Source: Xiamenia xianingshaonis (lineage in GTDB: Bacteria > Actinomycetota > Coriobacteriia > Coriobacteriales > Eggerthellaceae). From it: 64,000 nt of DNA. The translations under genes and the position numbers were made by a program. Positions 15,219 through 24,978 of the stretch are shown one piece after another. Location: contig NZ_CP072829.1 of NCBI RefSeq assembly GCF_017945865.1, positions 2,199,464-2,263,463 of the forward strand, read 5' to 3'. Below the pieces are notes generated by a model. It made no database searches and was not told the origin of the DNA. It was given only the letters and a program-made list of their open reading frames with translations. Each line of letters begins with the position of its first letter. The stretch's first letter is position 1.

Positions 15219-16337
15219 CTACTTTCGCGCGTGGGCGCCGCGCTCGGCCTTCGAGCGGCCGCCAGATGCCGAAGAACGCGTATGATCAGGTGAAACGACA
15301 GGCTTCACCGACTGGGACGGCCGTTCGGCCGCCTCGGGCCCAACCGCTTGAAGCCGGCCCGTCCCCTGCACGTCTGCCGCAGCGGCGCCGGTCTGCACGC
15401 GCGGCATCGAGCCCGTCTTCGACGCGGCTCGGGGGATGGACGTCTGCCGCTCGGCCGCCTTCCCGCGCGACAACAGCCACTGCAACCCCTGCAACGCTGC
15501 CACGATCACGGCTCCCAGCAGGAAAAACAGCAGCGAAAACGTTTCTGGCGCCAACGGCGGCTGCGGCACGTCGAGCGTCAGCGGCCCTTTCGCAATAGCG
15601 TACAGCGACCCGATCATCATGCCGATGATGAGGTAGATGGTCTGCCCGCGGAAATGCTCAAGGCAAAACCGCACAAGCCGAACGACCAGCGCAATGCCGC
15701 ACGCCACGCCCGCAATGAACACGAGCACGACGGGAAGATACGTGAAATCGAGGCCTATCAGCCCGCGAACCGCCCCCAGTATGGGCAGGTAAAGCCCAAA
15801 AATGAGCAGCAGCGTGGAACCGGAGATACCCGGCAGCACCATCGCCGAGATGGCCACCATGGCCGCAACGAACACGTATGCGGCAGCCAACGGCGTCAGC
15901 GCGGCGACGTCGATGCCCAAGCCGTCGCCCGACAGCGGATTGACCAGCGTCACGCCGACGACGATGGCCGCGCCCGCAAGCACGAAAAACGCGAACGGCC
16001 ACTTTTGCCGCAGCCCCGCGCGCTCTTGGAAGGCGACAATAGGAATCGCGCAGATAATGAAGCCCATGAACAGCGAGCTGACCTCGTAGATGTGCTCCTC
16101 GAACAGGCTGGTGAGCACCAGCACCGCCAGCACGAAGCCGAACACCCAGCCGATTCCCAGCTTGATCAGCCACAAAACGGCGGCCTTGCGCGCGTCGCGG
16201 CCGCCGTGGACGACGTCGTCGAGCGACGAAATGAACCGGTCATAGAAACCGAGCAGAAACGCGATGGTACCGCCCGACACGCCGGGAACGCTGTCGGCAA
16301 GGGCCATGCAAAAGCCACGAATGAATTGTACCAGCAT
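15219..16337 (-). CDS. popT: PopT/DUF368 undecaprenyl-phosphate translocase family
   Basis: 372 aa. The ATG at 16337 (AGAAGG 9 nt upstream) opens with the family signature ADSVPGVSGGTIAFLLGFYD. A second internal copy, SAMVLPGISGSTLLLIFGLY, reflects the inverted-repeat fold. About eight to ten transmembrane helices fill residues 1-285. Family members flip undecaprenyl phosphate back to the cytosolic face for cell-wall synthesis. A cytosolic tail of about 80 residues rich in Ala/Ser/Arg is unusual for the family. Confidence 0.85.
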   Translation of the reverse strand: MLVQFIRGFCMALADSVPGVSGGTIAFLLGFYDRFISSLDDVVHGGRDARKAAVLWLIKLGIGWVFGFVLAVLVLTSLFEEHIYEVSSLFMGFIICAIPIVAFQERAGLRQKWPFAFFVLAGAAIVVGVTLVNPLSGDGLGIDVAALTPLAAAYVFVAAMVAISAMVLPGISGSTLLLIFGLYLPILGAVRGLIGLDFTYLPVVLVFIAGVACGIALVVRLVRFCLEHFRGQTIYLIIGMMIGSLYAIAKGPLTLDVPQPPLAPETFSLLFFLLGAVIVAALQGLQWLLSRGKAAERQTSIPRAASKTGSMPRVQTGAAAADVQGTGRLQAVGPEAAERPSQSVKPVVSPDHTRSSASGGRSKAERGAHARK

Positions 16338-16523
16338 AGGGAAGGACCTTCTCTGTGCAAAACCGACCACTGTAATGGGCCTATGATACCAGCGGTTTCG
16401 CGTCTTCGGGAAACCCTCACCGAATGGAAACAGCGCCGACATGTGTTCGTAGCCGGGAAGAAGCGCGACGGGGCGAAAAGGCAACCGGCGGCCCTGCATT
16501 CAAAGGGCTTGCACGGGCTGGGA

Positions 16524-16639
16524 GTATAAATAACGGTCCGCTGAGACGTTCGTTATTTATACGATTCGCCAAAAAGTATAAATAACGGAACAAGATCCAG
16601 GCCGTTATTTATACGATTCTGGAAATCGTATAAATAACG
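16524..16639. repeat. 52-bp alternating inverted-repeat array
   Basis: GTATAAATAACG (16524, 16576, 16628) alternates with its complement CGTTATTTATAC (16551, 16603). Direct copies recur at exactly 52 bp. Spacers are 15 nt inside each dyad and 13 nt between dyads, and their sequences differ. It lies 187 bp upstream of the popT start. It could be a multi-site operator or stacked hairpins. Confidence 0.85.
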
Positions 16640-17380
16640 AGTGGCTGCCAGACGAGTCCGGCGAAGAGGCATGGCTGGCCCTGCCAGCGCCGCACCTGTG
16701 CAGCAAGACGGCTTTCGCCGGCGCTGGCTGGGTTGGCCTGTTGTTGGGCTTTGTTGGCGGTGTTTGGCTGGTAGGTTGGTTTTGCAATGTGAAGAAAATG
16801 TGTAGTGGCGCTTTTTTGGCCGCATTTTACTGGTTTGCGCATCATTTTACGGGTGTTTTTGCTTTTGAGGGGGTATAAACGCCGCATATATACCGTAGTT
16901 TGGACTTCTTTATCCCCGAAAAAGGCCGAAAATGGGGCCTTTGGCGGCGTTTAGCGGGCACTTCGGACTTGATATGATGCGCAAGGGGTGGTTTTAGCCC
17001 GCAATAATCTCCAGTACACATTTTCTTCACATGAAGGCTGGCTCTCCCACGGCTCTTGTCGCCTCGCCCGGAAGTTCTTGCCCGCACCCGCAAAAAGCCC
17101 CCGCCGAAGCAGGGGCTTGAGCAGTTGCTGCAAAAAACCAGGTGCGGCAGAACTTCGAAAGCTGGGCCGACCTCGCGCCTGGCCAGCCCTTTTGCTAGGC
17201 CAGGACGCAAGCAGCGCCGGGAGTGCCGCCATCCTGCAGGCTGAGCCGACCGGAACTGCTGCCGGAACCGCAAGCTAGCCAGCCAGTGCTGCAGGCACCT
17301 CCGGGATGCTTGCACCCTAGGATACAAGCCCCGTTGGGGGCATGGGCATTCCCGGGGCGCTTGCCCCCGACCCGAGGCGA
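16640..17380. other. Repeat-rich intergenic region between popT and groEL
   Basis: I see no gene with a ribosome site. It holds two members of a dispersed family that starts GTGRAGAAAATGTGTACTGG (plus strand 16789-16808, minus strand 17030-17011), a terminator at 17092-17118, and a GC-rich hairpin tract at 17310-17375. The minus-strand member runs about 120 nt to GGCCTTTTTCGGGGA near 16915, which has a small stem AAAGGCC/GGCCTTT and could be an sRNA-like unit. Confidence 0.5.
17092..17118 (-). terminator. Rho-independent terminator
   Basis: Read on the minus strand, AAGCCCCTGC-TTCG-GCGGGGGCTTTTT is a strong stem-loop with T run. It is the first strong terminator after groEL, about 260 bp past its stop. 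Confidence 0.75.
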
Positions 17381-18991
17381 CTAGTCTTCCTCGGCGTCCG
17401 AGTTCTTCTTCGGCGCGTCGTAGACGGCGGCGTCGGTGATCAGCACCAGCCCGGCGACCGATGCAGCCATTTCCAGCGCCGTCTTCGTCACGAACGTCGG
17501 GTCGGAGATGCCGCGCGGAATCATCGGGCCGTACGTGCCATCGGCGCAGTTCAGGCCTTCGCCGTAGGGCAGTTCGCGGGTTTTCTCCACCACCACGGAC
17601 GGCTCGAAGCCGGAGTTCTCGGCCAGCGTGCGCACCGGAACTTCCAGCGCCTGGCGCACCACGTCCACGCCGCGCGCCTCGTCTTCGGGCAGGTCGACCA
17701 GCGCATCGAGCGCCGGCACGGAGTTCAGGAAGGCCACGCCGCCGCCGGGAACCAGCCCGTGCTTGGCGGCCGAGCGCGTCGCCAGCAGCGCGTCCTGGAT
17801 GCGGATGCGCATCTCTTCCATCTCCGACTCCGTGGGAGCACCCACCCGCATAACCGCGATGCCGCCGGTCAGCTTCGACAGGCGCTCGCGCAAAACGTCC
17901 TGGTCATAGCCGGAGTTCTTGTCGTCGATCTGGGCGCGGATCTGGGCGCAGCGGGCCTCGATCGCCTCGGGCTTGCCCTTGCCGCCGATGATGACGCAGC
18001 GGTCCTTCGTGATCATGACCGTGTCGGCGCGGCCGAGCAGATCCTTCCGCGCGTCCTTCAGCGACAGGCCTTTGTCCGGCGTGAAGTACGTGCCGCCGGT
18101 CAGGATGGCGACGTCTTCGGTCTCGGTCTTGCGGCGGTCGCCGTCCATCAACCCCGGCGCCTGCACGCCGACGGTCTTCAGCGTGCCTTTGCGGCGGTTC
18201 AGCATGAGGTTCTTGAACGACTCGCCGCGAATGTCGTCGGCCAAAACGAGCAGCGGATGCCCTGACTTCATGACCTCTTCCAGCATGGGAATCACGTCGC
18301 TGAAGTTGTCGGCCAAACGCTGGTCGGTGATGAGAATGTAGGGTTCGTGCAGCTCGGCGGTCATGCGGCCGAAATCGTCGGCCATGTCCGGTGCCATCAG
18401 GCCGTGTTCGAACATGAGGCCCTTCTGGATGTCGATCTCGATGCCCATCGTGTTGGACTTCTCGACCGAAATGATGCCGTCCTTGCCGATTTCGGCCAGC
18501 GCCTCGGCGATCTTCGCGCCGATCTCGGGGTCGCCGGACGAGACGGTGGCCACTTCCGCCATCTGCTCGGCCGTCGACACCTCGGTCGCGTGCGCCTCCA
18601 CGTCGGCCACGACCGCCGCGACCGCCTTGTTGATGCCGCGACGCAGCGCCAGCGGATCGGTGCCGGCCAGCACAAGGCGCATGCCTTCCTGGATCATCGC
18701 GTCGGCCAGGATGGTGGCCGTCGTCGTGCCGTCACCTGCGTCGATGTTCGTTCCCATGGCCGCCTCGCGCACGACCTTCATGCCGATGTTGCCCACCGGA
18801 TTCTCCAGGTCGACGTTGGCCGCCACCATGGCGCCGTCGTTGGAGAGGTTCGGGCGCTTCTGGTCCTTCTTCTGCAGCGCGACGTAGCGGCCCTTCGGCC
18901 CCAGCGTGACGCGAACGGCCTCGGCAAGCTCGTGGACGCCGGCCGCCATCTGGGAGCGGGCGTCATTTTCAAAGGCGATTTCTTTAGCCAT
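17381..18991 (-). CDS. groEL: Chaperonin GroEL
   Basis: 536 aa. The start MAKEIAFEND is preceded by AAAGGAC. It has VTLGPKGR, the ATPase loop GDGTTTATIL, and the C-terminal equatorial motif LVPGGGVAFL. It forms the tetradecameric folding chamber with GroES. A CIRCE element upstream indicates HrcA control. No groES lies beside it. The C-terminus ends KKNSDAEED instead of the usual Gly-Gly-Met repeats, and the N-terminal region is rather divergent, so it may be a second, specialised copy. I cannot test that here. Confidence 0.95.
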   Translation of the reverse strand: MAKEIAFENDARSQMAAGVHELAEAVRVTLGPKGRYVALQKKDQKRPNLSNDGAMVAANVDLENPVGNIGMKVVREAAMGTNIDAGDGTTTATILADAMIQEGMRLVLAGTDPLALRRGINKAVAAVVADVEAHATEVSTAEQMAEVATVSSGDPEIGAKIAEALAEIGKDGIISVEKSNTMGIEIDIQKGLMFEHGLMAPDMADDFGRMTAELHEPYILITDQRLADNFSDVIPMLEEVMKSGHPLLVLADDIRGESFKNLMLNRRKGTLKTVGVQAPGLMDGDRRKTETEDVAILTGGTYFTPDKGLSLKDARKDLLGRADTVMITKDRCVIIGGKGKPEAIEARCAQIRAQIDDKNSGYDQDVLRERLSKLTGGIAVMRVGAPTESEMEEMRIRIQDALLATRSAAKHGLVPGGGVAFLNSVPALDALVDLPEDEARGVDVVRQALEVPVRTLAENSGFEPSVVVEKTRELPYGEGLNCADGTYGPMIPRGISDPTFVTKTALEMAASVAGLVLITDAAVYDAPKKNSDAEED

Positions 18992-19022
18992 GGTGTGTCC
19001 TTTCAAGACGTGCGGGCCTAGG

Positions 19023-19049
19023 TTAGCACTCTTTGCCTTCGAGTGCTAG
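19023..19049. promoter_or_regulatory. CIRCE operator (HrcA site) upstream of groEL
   Basis: TTAGCACTC (19023-19031), 9-nt spacer, GAGTGCTAG (19041-19049): matches the CIRCE consensus TTAGCACTC-N9-GAGTGCTAA except the last base. It sits 32 bp upstream of groEL. Confidence 0.95.
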
Positions 19050-19155
19050 ATCATGCGTAAAGCGAACACACGCAGGCCCGTCGGTTGCCGAACCGTGAAC
19101 AACGGCGAGGGGAATCTGCGCTGATCGCGGTGGGCTAGCGGTTCTGTTTATGTAT

Positions 19156-20778
19156 TTAAGCCTCTTCAAGACGGCCGATGCGGCTGGCCAGGTCGGTGCC
19201 GCGCTCGAAGAACAGCAGCGCCTGGTTGTGCGCGAAGTAGGCGTCGCAGCCATGGTCGTTGATGAAAGCCATCGTGTAGGCGTTCACGGACAGGTCGGTC
19301 ACCAGCAGCAGCATTTCCTGCCCGTCGCCAAACGCCCGCTCGGTGAAGGCAAAGGCGCTGTCCAGGGCAAGGCCGGCGGCGGCAACGCGGCGGTCGAGCT
19401 CGTCCAAGCGGTCCGAGAAGAGGGCTTTGAGCTGGTCGTATTCGATGCCGGTTCCCTCATCCAGGCGAGCGGCGGCGTCGAAGAAGGCGATGGCGCGCTC
19501 GAGCACGTAGACGCCCTCGTCGGACAGCAGGCCCGCGCCGCGCTCGCACGCCAGCTTGCGCTGGGCGGCTGCCAGCTTCTCACGCACGGCCAGCGAAAGC
19601 GCGGCTGCCGCGACGGATGATCCGGCGGCGTTTGTTCCGTTTTCAGAACCTAGTTCTGAATTAGCCCCCGCACCAACTCCCGCCCCAGCCTGCTCGCCGG
19701 TCCGCAGCCCGGCCCCGGCCGCCGACCCTTCCGCAGCCTGCTGCCCATCGCGCAGTTCCACCAGATCAGCATAGACCCGAGCCGTCGCCCGATCCTCCCA
19801 CACGGCATCGCGCACCACGCCGCTCACCGCGTCGAGCACCAGCCCCATGAGCGATACGCGCTCGTCAAACCCGGCTTCCTGCGCCCGCTCTACCACCTCG
19901 TCGGAAATCTCGCCTGCGACGATCCGGTCGATCTGATAGTCGCCGCGATACTTCGTGAACAGGTCGAAGTACACTGAAAAATGCTTCGCAATTTCCTCGT
20001 GCTGCACGTATTGGCTGATCAGAAGCTCGTCGACCGGCAACTCGTTCGCCTCGTACAGCTTGATGATCGCCGACAGGTCGTCCCAGCCGCGAGCCGTCAC
20101 GAACGACGTGCCGTCCACGGTCGTCTCCACGCGGTAGAAATGCCCGCGTTCCAGGTCAAGATAGGTCAGCACCGCCGGATGCACGCCCGCCGCCAGCGCA
20201 TAGGTGCGCCAGGCCTCGAAGTCCGGCTCCACCTCGATGCGCTTCAGGCGGTCCCACGTGGCGATGTCGAAGTCGTGCGCCGTGCGGTTGTACTCGGGCG
20301 GGTTGCCGGCCGTCACGACGATCCACCCGTCAGGCACCTTGTGGCGCCCAAACGTCTTGAACTGCAGAAACTGCAGCATGGCCGGGTTCAACGTCTCGGA
20401 CACGCAGTTGATCTCGTCCAAAAACAGGATGCCTTCGCGCCGCCCCGTCGCCTCCATGGCGTCGTACACGGCCCCGATGATCTCGCTCATCGTGTATTCG
20501 GACACGTCGTATTCCACGCCGCCGTACGTCTTTTGCGTGATGAACGGCAGGCCGAGCGCGCTTTGCCGCGTGTGGTGCGTCATCGAATACGACACGAAGC
20601 CCACTTCCAGCTCTTGGGCGATCTGCTCCATAATGGCCGTCTTGCCGATGCCGGGCGCTCCCAGCAAGAAGACGGGGCGTTGGCGCGAGGTCGGCAGCAC
20701 GTACGACCCGAATTCGTCCTTCGCGAAATAGGCGACCATCGCGCGCCTGATCTGCTCTTTTGCCTGCTGAATGTTCAT
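19156..20778 (-). CDS. MoxR-type AAA+ ATPase
   Basis: 540 aa; AAAGGAGC precedes the ATG at 20778. Walker A is GAPGIGKTA (about 38-46), Walker B ILFLDEINCV, sensor 1 VVTAGNPPEYN, with an Arg-rich AAA lid after it. The C-terminal 250 residues are helical, interrupted by a Gly/Ala-rich insert near 375-405. MoxR ATPases remodel partners through VWA proteins, and the adjacent gene upstream is a VWA protein. The client is unknown. Confidence 0.85.
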   Translation of the reverse strand: MNIQQAKEQIRRAMVAYFAKDEFGSYVLPTSRQRPVFLLGAPGIGKTAIMEQIAQELEVGFVSYSMTHHTRQSALGLPFITQKTYGGVEYDVSEYTMSEIIGAVYDAMEATGRREGILFLDEINCVSETLNPAMLQFLQFKTFGRHKVPDGWIVVTAGNPPEYNRTAHDFDIATWDRLKRIEVEPDFEAWRTYALAAGVHPAVLTYLDLERGHFYRVETTVDGTSFVTARGWDDLSAIIKLYEANELPVDELLISQYVQHEEIAKHFSVYFDLFTKYRGDYQIDRIVAGEISDEVVERAQEAGFDERVSLMGLVLDAVSGVVRDAVWEDRATARVYADLVELRDGQQAAEGSAAGAGLRTGEQAGAGVGAGANSELGSENGTNAAGSSVAAAALSLAVREKLAAAQRKLACERGAGLLSDEGVYVLERAIAFFDAAARLDEGTGIEYDQLKALFSDRLDELDRRVAAAGLALDSAFAFTERAFGDGQEMLLLVTDLSVNAYTMAFINDHGCDAYFAHNQALLFFERGTDLASRIGRLEEA

Positions 20779-20948
20779 GGAAGCTCCTTTTCGTTCCCCG
20801 CTTGCCGTTTGCGGGGCCGTTGTTGTTTGCTGGGGCCGCCCGCTGCGGGCAGCCGGGCGAGAATTCGCCGTCGCGGGCGGTCGTTGCGGCCGGCCGGTTG
20901 CGCTCGCGGCGGGACCGCCCGATCGCAGCGCCGGCGGGCGCGGCGGCG

Positions 20949-22493
20949 TTATTCTTGCAGCACGATCGTTTCTTCCAACACCACTTTCATGGCCCACGGC
21001 GGCACCTGCACGTCGTCGTAGTCGTCGACGAACACGAACGCCGTCTCGAAGGCGGGCTTGCGCGACGGGAAGGTGCCGTGGCCGTCGGTAAAGTAGACCA
21101 GCCCGCCCAAATTCGTCAGCTCGCCGCGCTCGACCAAGTCGTTGACCAGCGCAAACACAGGACGGAAATCGGTGCCGCCCAATCCTTCGATCGTCAGGTC
21201 GCGCAGATAGTCCTCCAAGTCGCGAGCGCTTTTTATGGTCGCCACGTCGGTGACGGCCGCATCGCACTGCACGATGAGCACGTTCATGTCCGCAAAAAAC
21301 GACGTCTCGTCGGCCAAGATGCTGTACGTGCGCTCGATGAACTTCCGCACCAGGCCGTCTTTGGTGGACGCAGAGGTGTCGATAGCGATCACGAAGTCGC
21401 GGATGCGCTTTTCCTCGGCGAACTCAAGCGGCTCGATCAGCGGCAGGTTGCCGTATTTTCGCAGGCCGAACGTGTAGAAAACATAATCAAATTCGTCATC
21501 ATTAATGCGCATCGTTTCGCCTTGGTGCGCGAACTTGCGCAGAAAGTCTCGATAGTCCTGCCGTTTGCGCGTGACTTCGCGCAGGTTCATCGACAGGCTC
21601 GACCCCTCGGCGCCCCACAGCTTGCGGTATGAATCCAGCTGCACGCCCATTTCGTACGCGACGTTTTTCCACTGGTCGCGGGCGCGGTCAAGCGTGACGG
21701 AATCGGCGAAGCGGCCCATGTTCGCAGCGTGCGCTTCTTCGGGCGCGTCCTTTTTGAAGACGTCGTCCGAGCTCATGGCCTGGTGGGACTTCCGCTGCCG
21801 CTTGGCCGTGCGCGCTTCTTCGGGAAACGGCATGTCGATGCCGTCGTCGCTCGGAGCGGTCGGCGCGGGGCCGGCGTTGTCGTCGCGCTCGGCGGCGCGA
21901 GGATCTTCGGACGCGTCGCCCTGCCTGTCGCCGCCCTTGGCCTCCGCGACCGAAACCGCATGCCACACGGCATGGTCGTCGACGCAGAACAGCTCGCGAA
22001 GCTGCGCGACGTCATCGTCGGCCAGGCGGCCCTCTTCGCGGGCTTCGCGCAGGTAGCGATAGACCGTCTCGGCGCTGACCAGGGGAAGCGCTGCTTTCAC
22101 GGGCGCGAGTGCGGCGTCGCGGGCCGCTCGGTTCGCCGGAGCGGCGAACGGCAAGGCCAGCTCGTCGATGGTCGCCTCCACGGCGATGTCGCACGCGGCG
22201 TCCCACAGCGCAGGATCGGTCGACGGGTCGCAAAACGGATGCAGGAAGACGTTGTGCAGCACCACATGCAGGTACGCACGCGTAAGAAACGCCTGGTCGT
22301 TCCGATACTGCGCAAGAACCCACGCCGGATCGAACCGGATGTGGGAGCCGTCGGTGGCAAGCGTGGCGCCGGAAATCGGCAGCAGGCGCAGCTTCGCGAA
22401 GGCGGCCCCCATGAAGCGAAGGTGCGCAAGCAGCGTCGAACGGCTGAGTTCCCATGCCTCCAATGCGAGCGATGTGGCGTTGTCCGTGGTCAT
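20949..22493 (-). CDS. VWA-domain protein with DUF2201-like N-terminus
   Basis: 514 aa; AGGAGC precedes the ATG at 22493. The N-terminal half resembles the putative metallopeptidase domain DUF2201 (YLHVVLHNVFLHPF with spaced histidines). A charged linker (215-290) leads to the C-terminal VWA-like domain with MIDAS motif DTSAS and GLGGTDF. It is the expected co-chaperone partner of the MoxR ATPase 170 bp downstream, in the manner of RavA-ViaA. The intergenic gap is GC-rich with short inverted repeats. Confidence 0.8.
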   Translation of the reverse strand: MTTDNATSLALEAWELSRSTLLAHLRFMGAAFAKLRLLPISGATLATDGSHIRFDPAWVLAQYRNDQAFLTRAYLHVVLHNVFLHPFCDPSTDPALWDAACDIAVEATIDELALPFAAPANRAARDAALAPVKAALPLVSAETVYRYLREAREEGRLADDDVAQLRELFCVDDHAVWHAVSVAEAKGGDRQGDASEDPRAAERDDNAGPAPTAPSDDGIDMPFPEEARTAKRQRKSHQAMSSDDVFKKDAPEEAHAANMGRFADSVTLDRARDQWKNVAYEMGVQLDSYRKLWGAEGSSLSMNLREVTRKRQDYRDFLRKFAHQGETMRINDDEFDYVFYTFGLRKYGNLPLIEPLEFAEEKRIRDFVIAIDTSASTKDGLVRKFIERTYSILADETSFFADMNVLIVQCDAAVTDVATIKSARDLEDYLRDLTIEGLGGTDFRPVFALVNDLVERGELTNLGGLVYFTDGHGTFPSRKPAFETAFVFVDDYDDVQVPPWAMKVVLEETIVLQE

Positions 22494-22759
22494 GGACGCT
22501 CCTATCTGAAGCGCGTGCGTAATGCGAAGCATGCGGGCTGGCCGCGCGGACGGGTCTGGTCGAAGCGGAAGCCCCAGTCGGCCAAGCACGCGCGGCAGGG
22601 GCAAAAAGCCGCCGCGCCGTCTGCGCCGACGCGCCCAAGCCGAAGCGGCGCCACACTGGTTCCGCACTGTTTCTTGCTTCCGTTCGCGGGTCAGTGTAGC
22701 ATGGCGCAAAGTGCAGGTAAACGGCAAATTTTGGCTTCCCGTTGATAGGTGGAACAAAA

Positions 22760-24868
22760 ATGTCCGAAACAAAACAGCTGGTATTTCACGACAGTGAAAC
22801 TGATCTGGATGTTCTCATTGAGCAAGCGCACAAAAATCCACACGCGCTGGAAGCCAGCGATGTCACCGTGATCGACGGCGGGCGGGCCATCGCCGGCGAG
22901 TCGTGGGGACAGAAGCTGGCGCCGTACCAGTCGTGGACGCAGGGCCCGGCGAAGGGGTTTGAAAGCGGCACCGACGGTGATTTGTACCCGGTCGGCGTGC
23001 TGGGCATGGGCTTGGACGAAGATCGGTTCAACCAGCTGCTTGACCAGGCGAAAGGACTGGGCGGAGGCGTGGAATTGTCCGGCGGGGCGGCGGTGCTGGA
23101 AAAGCGGGCGCAAGGCCTTGCCGGAGCCGACCTCATCGGCGTGCGGCGCGACAAGGACGGCTACGTGGTGGCGTCGGTGGACGTGCGCGGCATGGCAGAA
23201 GCGCTCGGCGTCACAAAAGACCTGGTCATCGAGCTGCCGGCCTACATCGACGGGGTGCCGGTCACGCGCATTGCGGCCGAAGCCTTCGCACGGCGGCATG
23301 TGCAGGGCATCGGGGTGCGGCTGCTGGTCGTCCCCGACACCGTGCGAAACATCGGCGCGAACGCGTTTCTGGCGCTGTCGGTGGGATTCATCCATTTAGG
23401 CGCCGGCGTCGAGCACATCGGCGAGCAGCGGTGCGATCTGGCCGGCACCTCGCCGCGGCTGGCAGGCCGGGCCTACGGGACGAGCCCGAAAAACCCGCGC
23501 TTCTTCGCACAGGACGGCAGCCTGTTCGAACGGGCGGCGAGCAAGGCCCCGGCCGCGACGGCCGCAGAAGCCGCCGAAAGCGCCCGCGCAGCCAAAAGCC
23601 TTGCCTCGGCCGCGGCGGAAGCGCCCGCCGACCTGGTGTTTCATGCCTGCCCCTACTGCGAGACCGAGGTCGTTCCGCCGTTCGTGCGCAACGTGCGCGC
23701 CGCCGCCTTCGCCGAGGGCTGCCAGCCGCCGTCGCTCGTCCGCTGCGGGGCGGCCCTGCGCCGCGTCGAGGCCAAGACCTGGGACGACGCCGTATGGATC
23801 TGCCCGCCGAAAGCGCCGGCATCCGCACTGCTTTCTCGCCGGGGCGTCCGCCTGGCCAGCGAAAACGCCGTGCAGGTCGACGGCTGCTGGTACGACTTCT
23901 CCGAAGACGAAGCCACTCTCGTGGCCGGCCCGCCGAAGCCCGCATCGGTTTCGGCGTCGTTCGCCCGCCTGGCGGCGGCGCGGGCGGCCGGCGTGCGCGA
24001 AGGCGATGCGGCACGGGCAACGCTTTCCCCGAAAGAAGCTGCCGCCAAGGCCGCCTACGAGTTCGCCGCCGCAGGTCAGGCCGGCGTTCCCGTTGAAGAC
24101 ACGGCCACCTTCGTCGGCGAGGTGCTCTCGCTTCCCGTCGCCGTCGCCGGCAAGCCGCTCGTGCGCATCGGCCCGCGCGCGCTGCCGTGGGCGCCCGCGA
24201 CCGTCGTCGTTCCGCCGACCGTTCGCACCATCGAGCGCGAAAACACCTGCAAATCGACGCTTCACCTGGTGCTTTCCGAGGGGTTGCAAGAGATTGGGCA
24301 GCACTGCTTCTGCTCGCGCAAGCTGCAAGAGCCGGTTCGCGTGCCGCGCACGGTGCGCTGGATCGGGCCGGGCAGCTTCGAATACGCCCAGGTCGTCTTA
24401 GGGGACGGGGCGCTTGTGGCGCACGTTTCGTCCAGCCAGATGGATTCCTGTTTCTGGCCCGAGCCGCACGCCGGCGACGCTGCGGCGCCCTTCGCCGTTT
24501 CCGCCCTGTTCAACCTGGCCGCCTACGACGACCAGCTGCTGCGTCAAAGCCGCCTTCCCGACCCGATGGGCGCCCTGCTGCATCGGCTCGCCTCCGACGT
24601 GCCGCTTGACGACGCGATCCGCAAAGCTCTCGTGCGCCAGCTGCAATCGGACGCGCTGCGCGAAAAAGCGATGGAGGCCGTCGCGCGGGAGGGAAGTCGG
24701 CACACCGTAGAACGCCTGCTCAAAGCCGGGTTTATCGACGACGCCACCTTCGACCGGCAGATCGAGCTGCTGCGCCGCGCCAACCGCGCCGACTGCGTTG
24801 CCTTCCTCATGGAGCAGCGCCACGAACAGCCGAAGCCAACGTCGTCCCGCGCCCGCTTCGCCCTGTAG
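22760..24868 (+). CDS. Leucine-rich repeat (BspA-like) protein
   Basis: 702 aa, starting MSETKQ after AGGTGG. No signal peptide is visible, so it is probably cytosolic. Two regions show BspA-type LRR units: 155-240 (LVIELPAYIDGVPVTRIAAE, LLVVPDTVRNIGANAF) and 470-560 (VVVPPTVRTIERENTCKSTL, GLQEIGQHCF). Between them are Ala-rich linkers and CPYCETEV, half a zinc-knuckle. The last 120 residues are helical repeats. Family members are protein-protein scaffolds. It is divergent from the VWA-MoxR pair and might serve it, but only position suggests so. Confidence 0.65.
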   Translation: MSETKQLVFHDSETDLDVLIEQAHKNPHALEASDVTVIDGGRAIAGESWGQKLAPYQSWTQGPAKGFESGTDGDLYPVGVLGMGLDEDRFNQLLDQAKGLGGGVELSGGAAVLEKRAQGLAGADLIGVRRDKDGYVVASVDVRGMAEALGVTKDLVIELPAYIDGVPVTRIAAEAFARRHVQGIGVRLLVVPDTVRNIGANAFLALSVGFIHLGAGVEHIGEQRCDLAGTSPRLAGRAYGTSPKNPRFFAQDGSLFERAASKAPAATAAEAAESARAAKSLASAAAEAPADLVFHACPYCETEVVPPFVRNVRAAAFAEGCQPPSLVRCGAALRRVEAKTWDDAVWICPPKAPASALLSRRGVRLASENAVQVDGCWYDFSEDEATLVAGPPKPASVSASFARLAAARAAGVREGDAARATLSPKEAAAKAAYEFAAAGQAGVPVEDTATFVGEVLSLPVAVAGKPLVRIGPRALPWAPATVVVPPTVRTIERENTCKSTLHLVLSEGLQEIGQHCFCSRKLQEPVRVPRTVRWIGPGSFEYAQVVLGDGALVAHVSSSQMDSCFWPEPHAGDAAAPFAVSALFNLAAYDDQLLRQSRLPDPMGALLHRLASDVPLDDAIRKALVRQLQSDALREKAMEAVAREGSRHTVERLLKAGFIDDATFDRQIELLRRANRADCVAFLMEQRHEQPKPTSSRARFAL

Positions 24869-24978
24869 GAGGCTTTACGAGGGGAGTGCCCGACGTCCGC
24901 CAGCCTCGCACGCCAAGACCGGCGCCGGGCGTCTTGCCGGTTCGCCCGCGCTTCCTCGCGCCTTAGGCCCAATGCGTC

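Noticed and set aside
16524..16639. CRISPR array
   Set aside because: The repeat units are 12 bp, alternate in orientation and number only five; no cas genes lie nearby.
17342..18265. Plus-strand protein antisense to groEL
   Set aside because: Composition is Arg/His-rich, as expected for a reverse frame of GC-rich coding DNA. The same applies to the long antisense frames over dnaB, gyrA, gyrB and typA.
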